A stretch of DNA of 64,000 nt. Origin: Dysidea avara (lineage: Eukaryota > Porifera > Demospongiae > Dictyoceratida > Dysideidae). The notes beneath the pieces are model-generated. The model was not told where the DNA came from and did no database searches. It saw only the letters and a program-made list of their open reading frames with translations. Of the stretch, positions 56,640 through 64,000 are shown piece by piece (within the stretch, counting starts at the first letter, position 1; each line of letters begins with the position of its first letter). The stretch covers positions 16,690,220 through 16,754,219 of the forward strand of contig NC_089275.1 in the NCBI RefSeq assembly GCF_963678975.1, written 5' to 3'. The position numbers were made by a program, and so were the translations under genes.

Positions 56640-57050
56640 CTAAATGACCAGGTGTCCTACAGACCTTCAGCACTTGTGCTGTAAAGCATTAATAAATAAA
56701 CTAGTGTCCATTTGGTTCTACTTGGGGTACTTAAAGATGAGTTACTCTCTAGAATTCCTATGGATATAATTACATGAAAATAACAAGGAGAAAACATCCT
56801 GACCATCTGGTAGACTCCTGTAAGCGTTCAAACGTAAATCGGATGGCTGCAGGTTCGAGGCTACCCGGCTAGGTCCAGTCATGGATTTTTTCTCCTTTCT
56901 CCAACTTTTCAAACACACCTTAAGTAGTTAAAGTCTAAGTAGCTAGGGTCTTTGAGCGGGCTGTAGGACCAGGCGTCCTACAGACCCTCAGCACTTGTGC
57001 TGTAAAGCATTAATAAATAAATAGCTAAATAAAAAATAAAAAAATAAATG
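56640..57050 (+). mobile_element. tRNA-derived SINE plus a second truncated 3' copy
   Basis: An A-box-like TGACCATCTGG at 56800-56810 and a B-box-like GGTTCGAGGCT at 56852-56862 are spaced as in an RNA polymerase III promoter. A TAAATAAATA-rich 3' tail ends near 57050. The segment CAGCACTTGTGCTGTAAAGC occurs both at about 56666 and 56988, so 56640-56700 is a 5'-truncated relative. Confidence 0.65.
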
Positions 57051-57244
57051 GGTAATTTTCGTCAGTGTTTACTAGGGACGACGGTTCAGAGTTGCCACAC
57101 ATGGGAGATAGTCCATATCAAGATATTTCTTTTGTTGAATTGGTATTGCCACCTTACTAAATGATCTCGATCCCACCAAGTCTTCAGGTCCTGACCGCAT
57201 CCCTACCAAACTACTGAAAGTTCTAGCAACTGAGGTATCTTCTT

Positions 57245-58050
57245 CAGCGTTGAAACCGGGTCGGGTCATCCGGGTCATCCGGGTCACATTTTCTCCGGGT
57301 CATCCGGGTCTGACCCGGTTTACAATTTATCCGGGTCTGACCCGGATTGGATCACGTGAGAAACGAAATTGTTCGTTTGACGACGTGGAACTTATAAACG
57401 CTATCGCGTAGCTCTTTCGTGAGCCACGCCCACTTATCGCATTACCGACATTATTATTATTATTATTATTAATTAGCAAAGCCCACCAGGGGCAACACGC
57501 TAATGTTCATTACAATTACACACAATACCAATCAGATTGTTCTTAAAAGTGTCAATGTCAGTCTTGTCAATATCAGAGATAGGTAGTTGGTTCCATTGAA
57601 TAATTGTTCGTGGTAAGAAAGAGTATTTGTAAACATCGATTCTTGTTGGTAAGTGAAATAGCTTGAGGGAGTGGTTGGAACGAGTATATGATACTGGAAC
57701 TGATAGTGGTATACAACGATCAGGTATGACTATTAACATATGCTCAGCCACGCCTATTTGTTAGTAAGTGCAGTATGTAGCACGAAACTGAGGGTATCTA
57801 TGGTGAGGGGTAGCTATTGTGAGTAGGTGAAGACCTTTTTTTTTTGGTCTTCAACCTACAGCTAGGCTGAGGTTGCAATATTTACTCAACACGAATCGAA
57901 CGCTCAAAATGTAGACTCGTTCGCTCACCCGAGACTAGCCGAAACACGTCTCGGCTTTAATTAATCCGGGTCACATCCGGGTCTGACCCGGATTGCTATC
58001 CGGGTCAGTGGGTCATCCGGGTCAGCAGTAGTGACCCGGTTTCAACGTTG
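57245..58050. mobile_element. hAT-type element inside the LINE (perfect TSD ATCTTCTT)
   Basis: CAGCGTTGAAACCGGGTC at the left mirrors GACCCGGTTTCAACGTTG at the right (one mismatch). ATCTTCTT flanks both ends (57237-57244 and 58051-58058). Subterminal blocks repeat CCGGGTC and GACCCGG many times on both sides. Removing it restores the RT frame. It carries a LINE fragment and no transposase. Confidence 0.92.
57449..57751 (-). mobile_element. LINE 3'-end fragment nested inside the hAT-type element
   Basis: Read on the reverse strand, the fragment encodes a LINE C-terminal block (IDVYKYSFLPRTIIQWNQLP) with a stop and ends in an (ATT)n/(AAT)n tail at 57449-57471. It is oriented opposite to the host LINE. 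Confidence 0.85.
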
Positions 58051-59516
58051 ATCTTCTTGTCTCCAGCTACTTTTTTCTGCCTCCTTAAATCAATGTACAG
58101 TACCATCAGAATGGAAAAAAGCATTAATTTGCCCACTGTTCAAAAAAGGAAATAGAAAGGACCCATCAAATTATCGGCCAGTGTCTCTTACTAGCGTATG
58201 TAGTAAAGTCATGGAACATATTATATACAGCAATATCATGTCACACATAGAATCAAAAAATATCTTATCAGACATGCAATTTGGATTTCGGAAACGGCGT
58301 TCTGCTGAGTTACAGTTATTGCAAACAATCCATGATCTAACTTACAATTTAAATCAAAAAAGCCAAACAGACATGATTTTACTTGATTTCAGTAAAGCTT
58401 TCGACAAAGTATCACACCGTCACTTACTTCTAAAATTGAACTATTATGGAGTTAGAGGTAATGTATACTAAACTGGATCACATCTTTTCTGACTGGACGT
58501 ACACAAAGTGTTGTGTGTGGTGGATGCACCTCCACCCCTTGTAATGTTTTAAGTGGTGTCCCACAAGGCTCTGTGCTAGCGTCCTCTTCTATTTCTTATA
58601 TATATAAATGATATTGTACAGAAATTAAGCTCTATTTGTCGCTTATACGCTGATGACTGCATACTATATGACAGTTATACAGATGTTAGAGCCTTGCAAG
58701 ACGATCTGCAACTTTTGGAACTATGGGAGAAAGAGTGGAAAATGTCTTTCAACATCGATAAATGTATGGTTATATCAATAACTCTTAAACAAACCCTAAT
58801 TACACTCTTCATGGAAAACAACTTACTATGGTCGAGTGTGCCAAATACCTGGGGGTATCAATTGACTCCAAGCTATCTTTTAACCAGCACGTGGACAACG
58901 TGTGCAAAAAGGCAAACTCTGTATTAAGTTTTGTAAGGAGAAATTTTGCAAACTGCTCACATAAAATCAAAGAAGATCTGTATCTTACATACGTCAAATC
59001 CACTTTGGAATATGCAGCTACAGCTTGGGCACCATATAGCAGACAGTCAATTAACAAACTGGAGTCTGTACAAAGACGAGCAGCTCGTTTTGTGATGCAT
59101 GATTATTACCACACTAGCAGTGTATCAAACATGTTATTACGTCTTAATTGGAATACCATGAAACACACTTCAAACATCTAAGACTTCAAATGTTGCACAA
59201 AATTATTCATAGCAGCGTGGATGTCTCACTACCTAGCTATATAACACATAGAACAAGGCATACCAGGGGCAGTGACCTTAAATTTATACAGCCAGACACA
59301 GCTATTGATGCATACAAGTAGCTACAGCTTTTTTCCTACATCAATCCGATTATGGAACAATCTATCTATAGATACTATAAATTGTAACAATTTAGATACT
59401 TTTAAGGAACATTTAAATAACACTAGATTGTAACTTAGCCTAAATTATTACACCTATTGTAACATATTCACTCATGTGAGTTCTACAATTATTACCTATA
59501 ATAATAATAATAATTT

Positions 59517-60188
59517 CCGGATACCGCTATTTGAAAAGGCTTTGATTTTTGGGAAGCCAACGCATCATCTACAAGATCTCCACAGCCACTTAAATGATGG
59601 AAACAGTTGCTGTGAACATTGTGCTACTGCTGTTTGATCCAGGTATAGTCCGTTTTGTCTGCAGTAACTCCTTACATGCCATTAACTAATGTTTTCGAGC
59701 AGATGGATCTATGCACCCCTGCCCATGCAGTCCAAATCTCCGCATGTATATGATAGTTTTGAGACGTCTTTTTATAGTTAATGATATAAAGGGTACAATA
59801 TGAAAGAACTTTCTTCAATTAAAAGGGGGTGCTAGCTGGTTTATCCCACCATTATAGCTCGCCATTATAGTCAAAGTGTTCAACCTCTATACAGTGATAC
59901 ATCAATAACTGGACGATTTTTTTTCCGGCCATCTGTAGTTGTTGAATGGCTGAACCGATCAGTCTGGTATTTGGGTCTTATCTGAAGTACTTTTACATTC
60001 CAAATTATTGCGCATAATTTTGAAACCAAAGTCACTTAGAAAGGACCTGTGGAGTTTCATGAACACCTAAGGCCATCATTATTATATTGCTTGTTTCCCA
60101 TCACCCAACAGAACAAAAGATTATGGCGGATTATTGCGGGCGGGAGGTGATATTGATTATTAATTATAATACACTTAACTCTAGTTAT
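59517..60188. other. non-coding stretch, partly dispersed repeat
   Basis: No gene. The part near 59908-60000 matches 54430-54520 in wording and order, so it is a fragment of a shared repeat. Confidence 0.35.
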
Positions 60189-60865
60189 AGTATAGCAGCG
60201 TAGCCCCCAAAATTGGCAATATTGTGCACTTTTTCATAAAGCCATGAAACTTTCCACATAAATAGTATTCCTCATGACATACATTTTTAGATATAGCGCC
60301 ATCGCTGAGTTGACCTTTGGTGACCTTTACGGCCATTTTTGTACAGAAAATTGATCTTTAACTCCCTGAGGCAATAATTAACTTGTTAAAACATGGTACC
60401 AAACAAAAGATCTTGCTGATAGAAACAATTTGGTTTTTATTTGAAGTCAATTGGTGATTTCATTACAAAGTTATGATCATTTTTACTAGCTGCAAAATTT
60501 GATAAATTTACCTGCCCTTGAGGTGTGAATTACCTGTGGGCAGATAATCATGCATAAATTTATCAAATTTTGTAGCTAATAAAAATAAGAATGAATTCAC
60601 CTATTGACTTAAAATAAAAACCAAGTTGTTTCTATCAACAAGATCTTTATTTTGGTATCATGTTTTAGCAAGTTAATTATTGCCCCAGGGAGTTAAAGAC
60701 AAAAATGATAAATTTTCTGTGCAAAAATGGCCGTAAAGGTCACCATAGGTCGAATCAGCGATGGCACTATATCTAAAAATACATGTATTGAGGAGTACCA
60801 TTTATGTGGAAAGTTTCATGGCTTTATGAAAAAGTGCACGATTTTTTGGTTGTGCCGCTATACTA
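60189..60865. mobile_element. palindromic foldback element with about 310-bp arms
   Basis: AGTATAGCAGCGTAGC at the left mirrors the right end GTGCCGCTATACT, and the arms pair almost throughout (CATAAAGCCATGAAACTTTC with GAAAGTTTCATGGCTTTATG; AATTATTGCCCCAGGGAGTT with its counterpart) around a spacer of about 40 bp. There is no coding capacity. Confidence 0.88.
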
Positions 60866-63368
60866 TTATTTCAGTCTCTGACTGCTCTATTAGAGTATCT
60901 TGATCTTGAAGGCTGCCAGGGCTGTACACCCATGCATCTTGTTGAACACAGAGGAAGAACTTCCAACCTTCTGCTATGTTTCCATGCACAGATAATGCAT
61001 TTATCTTAAAACTTGGTCACTCTGTGCCTCCTCCTATCATGAAATAGTGCATTCACGTGATCTACTGTATAATCAATTAAAATTTGGTGCGGTTACCTAA
61101 AAAAAATGATGTGGGTGGAAGGAATATAACAATGATGGCCTAACTATAGACAAGATCAGATATCAAATCAGGTAACAAGAGTAGATGGATAAATAGCTAC
61201 ATAAACTTGTAGCCAGTGTCAGTTGGAAGAACCTGTGGAGAGCCAAAACCACACTAGATCACAATCAGGTATATAATCAATCAACCATTAAACATTATAA
61301 TTATGGTCAAAGTATATGCTTCAAATATGAAGTTGGTATCTCTAAAAAATCTCATTTATGTATTATGTCTCGGCCTGCAGCAAATATGCCAGCATAATAA
61401 ATAGGCTAGAATGCTATGTCAGCATGTGCTAGTGTATTATGTGGATAATTCAAAATATTAACACCTTGAAAACAGATTAATACTCTCTAATAGAATAATC
61501 AGTGGAAAATGCAAACTGCAACAGAAAAATGCCTCCTACACTCTAGAACAGTCCCTTTAGAGTTAAATGCCCTAATAGACCATTTCACTGATTAAGGATA
61601 TTTGACTCTGGCTTAATTGCATCTCTTCCCTTCAAAGCACATTGTGTAAATGATGGTTGTCATAGTTTGCAGTCAAATCATATACCATCTGTCTTTATTT
61701 ATTAATGTCACTGTAAACTAACTACCTGTAGTGGCCAGCCATATTAACTTATTCTGAGCAACTACAGTGCTCCTCAATATTCAACTTCATCATTATCAAG
61801 ACATGTTAAGATAATCAAAAAGTTCGGATAGTCAAAGCCCATTCATTTATATACAGAGCCTTGTCCAAATACTCTAATAGAACATCCGTATTGGACAAAA
61901 TACTCTAATAGAGCAATCATTTCTACTGTTCGGATATCCAAGTGTTCGGGTAATAGAGGGTTTGAATAACTGAGGGAGCACTGCATGTAGTTGAGGCACT
62001 ATAGAAGTTCCGACTTCATCAGTCTATCAATAACACAGGGTTCAGCTGTACAGATGTCTACGCACTGAAATAAAATTATGAGAGCTAAATTAAGATCATC
62101 TTCATCAAGATCATCTTCATAGCATGTATACTTCTTTGGTTATAATGGCATGTATACACATCAACTTAGGATATCCATCACAGTATGTACCTGTTCTTGT
62201 AAGTAGCTGCCTTTTCCTATCTTACAAAACAGTGGCTAAGTGACAGTGCTATCTATAATCACTATAACTTAGCAAAGAAGTTTGTCACTGAAGTTTAGAA
62301 AATCACCTATATGGGTGCATTTGACACATAAAATATGCAATGATTAAGTAATAAGCTTCTTGGTACAAATCCACTTGTTAATGACATCAATTCTCAATTC
62401 GTTGAATTACAATTTAAATACTTTTATTTCATGTGTGACATTATGGGTGATTTTCTCGTAAAATGAGTTAAGAACTTCGATCAGGTAGTAAATTATAGAC
62501 AAGCTTTTTAATATAAATATTTTGTTGGAGAGTTTAGTGGCATATTTCTTTAGGAATAATTTGAAGTACTGCTTAAAAGTAAATATCCAATTTAGTGTGT
62601 ACTTAAAAGGCAGATAAGTAGTTGGTGCAAAGTTAATCAAAATGTAACAGTGCTGTACATGTCCATGCTAGGTATTTGCATCAACTATTAACTGAGTTCA
62701 GTGTAATCATGAAAATACTCTTACATGAAAAAGGTATTAGCACTTTTAATCTCTAATCAGAAAGTTAACCTACTAAATATTACAGTTTCAATTCTAGGAT
62801 GAGTTTCAAACGATGACAGTATGTCTTTTAAAATTTCTATTAGCTTTTTGTACGTACAAAAGTATTTGACAAATTAATTTTAGGCTAGCTATATAGCTAT
62901 TAAATTGTATAGCTCTAATTATGGCATATAATGGCATGGGTAGATTTTAATCAGACTCAAGCCTGTAAATATTATGGATGCAATCTTCGTGAATTTTTTG
63001 GTAGTTCTTTTTGTACATTAGCTATTAATTCATTAGCAATATCAGATGATCATACAGTATGTCAATAGTACAATTGTTATATGTTAAACTGTATGAGATG
63101 TATGGGTATAAATTATTACCAACAGCTATATTGCATGCTTAGCTATTTGCAGTATTTGCATGGGTTCTTGCTGGGTAGCTCCAGTAATTATCATGACAAA
63201 AGATCATTGTATGAAAGCTTTACACAGAAAACTATAAGAATCTATATGAATGGTCTGGCTTTCCTTAATAGATCCTTACATGGTATATTGTAATTTTTAA
63301 AGTGAACTATCAACCATGTATGCTTGAATATACTATACACAACAATACACAATAATTTTACTACCGTT
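60866..63368. other. non-coding stretch
   Basis: No supported gene or RNA. The 19-bp dispersed motif occurs at 60879-60897 and 61901-61919, with variants near 61491 and 61870. A near-tandem CATCTTCATCAAGAT lies near 62097-62117. Confidence 0.35.
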
Positions 63369-63702
63369 AAGGCCAGGCAAACTTAATTAATTGTTTTCTC
63401 ATCCCTGCCTGCACCCCTTTTTACCCTGCTGCCTCTAGTTTCATTATTGCTGTTATCAATCACATGTACTCATATTTTGGTGCAAAGAAGGCTGGCTATC
63501 ATTTTACAGCACAGCAAATGTCACTTGCACCTCAGAAATAATGGTAAAACATAAATACTAGGCTTTGAGCTAGCCTTCATAGTAACAGAGAACTTAATTT
63601 GGAGTATTAATGAATAATGAAAAATGACCCCCCACCCGCATGGAAATCCAATTTTTTGTGGATGAGAAACAAGTACTGTAATCAAGTTTGCCTGGCCTAA
63701 GG
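63369..63702. mobile_element. MITE with TTAGGCCAGGCAAACTT ends
   Basis: AAGGCCAGGCAAACTTAATT at the left mirrors AATCAAGTTTGCCTGGCCTA at the right; pairing reaches inward to TTCTCATCC and GGATGAGAA. No coding capacity. Target duplication is not clear. Confidence 0.75.
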
Positions 63703-64000
63703 TTTAGACTCATGAACTACATACTTTCAGGCAGTAGCTACTGTAATTTTGCTTCACACTAAACTTTGAAGAACCAATGATGTCTACTCAATGGACCACT
63801 CCCAGCAATTTGAAAAGTAAGAAGCTGCATAAAGCTAGTACTATATAGTTACCAGATTTGCAAAAGGTACCTTTTTCACAAACACCCATTTTTTGAACTT
63901 TAAAGCTTGATAAGTTTTTTTATCATTGCATATAATGGCATGAAAGTGCAGCTAAAGTATCTGGCTGCATTTTGAAACTAAGAGCAGGTTGAGGAGTCAA
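63703..64000. other. right edge, non-coding
   Basis: No gene seen. TTACCAGATTTGCAAAAGG near 63850 loosely recalls the GTGACCGGATCTGCGAAAA ends of the MITE at 46216-46446, so another MITE may start here and run off the window. Confidence 0.3.

Larger units (their letters stand above)
57095..59516 (+). mobile_element. LINE (CR1/L2-like) copy, 5'-truncated, split by a hAT-type element
   Basis: RT begins at SSGPDRIPTKLL near 57180 and continues after the insertion at 58059 with WKKALICPLFKKGNRK near 58110, NYRPVSLTSVCSKVMEH near 58175, LLDFSKAFDKVSHRHLLLKL near 58380, SGVPQGSVL near 58553 and the catalytic LYADDCILY box near 58640. The C-terminal domain (58828-59181) has YLGVSIDSKLSFNQHVD. The element ends in a (TAA)n tail at about 59495-59516. 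A few frameshifts (near 58468 and 58800) disable it, yet long stretches stay open, so it is the youngest LINE in the window. Confidence 0.88.

Noticed and set aside
56800..56862. tRNA-like A and B boxes
   Set aside because: No cloverleaf with paired acceptor stem could be folded by eye; the A-rich tail and second truncated copy fit a SINE better than a tRNA gene.

Overview
The window looks like an AT-rich, intron-containing animal genome, most likely a demosponge (inference). The supports are spliced genes with canonical GT-AG introns, an animal mucolipin channel, an animal CIB-family EF-hand protein, a secreted fibrinogen-like family that I associate with sponges and cnidarians, and very dense DNA transposons, MITEs and LINE remnants. 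No bacterial, CRISPR, rRNA or bona fide tRNA feature was seen.

Layout. At 967-1386 (minus) lies the first coding exon of a mucolipin (TRPML) gene whose remainder runs off the left edge. MITEs fill 1777-2548. A broken partial copy of an ARHGAP11-like gene covers about 4130-8190 (minus). A LINE remnant covers 8440-10350, an intact single-exon secreted fibrinogen-like gene 11582-12436 (minus, with a TATA box), a tandem duplication 13054-15380, a second LINE remnant 15395-18600 and a BEL/Pao remnant 19040-20600. The intact 12-exon RhoGAP (ARHGAP11-like) gene spans 22717-39584 (minus), and its introns are packed with hAT-type, piggyBac-type and other MITEs. It is head-to-head with an intact CIB2/CIB3-like gene at 40070-40633 (plus). 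A second, complete 10-exon mucolipin gene occupies 43397-54007 (minus); its first intron holds a 2.5-kb palindrome. The right part (54.6-60.9 kb) is layered transposons, including an R2-like LINE split by a DNA transposon and a LINE split by a hAT-type element that itself carries a LINE fragment. The last 3 kb are mostly empty.

I reconstructed splice junctions by hand. The RhoGAP gene (1345 codons) and the complete mucolipin gene (734 codons) both keep one open frame through all junctions, which strongly supports the models. The two mucolipin first exons sit about 52 kb apart on the same strand, end in the same splice phase and each have a GTCACGTGA-type (CLEAR-like) site upstream. This suggests dispersed paralogues under lysosomal-type control (inference).

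The most informative structures are: the duplicated RhoGAP pseudogene, which carries its own insertion clock (one MITE predates and one postdates the duplication); the giant palindrome in the mucolipin intron; the nested transposons with exact 8-bp target duplications; and a 19-bp motif (TACTCTAATAGAGCAGTCA and variants) scattered through unrelated sequences.
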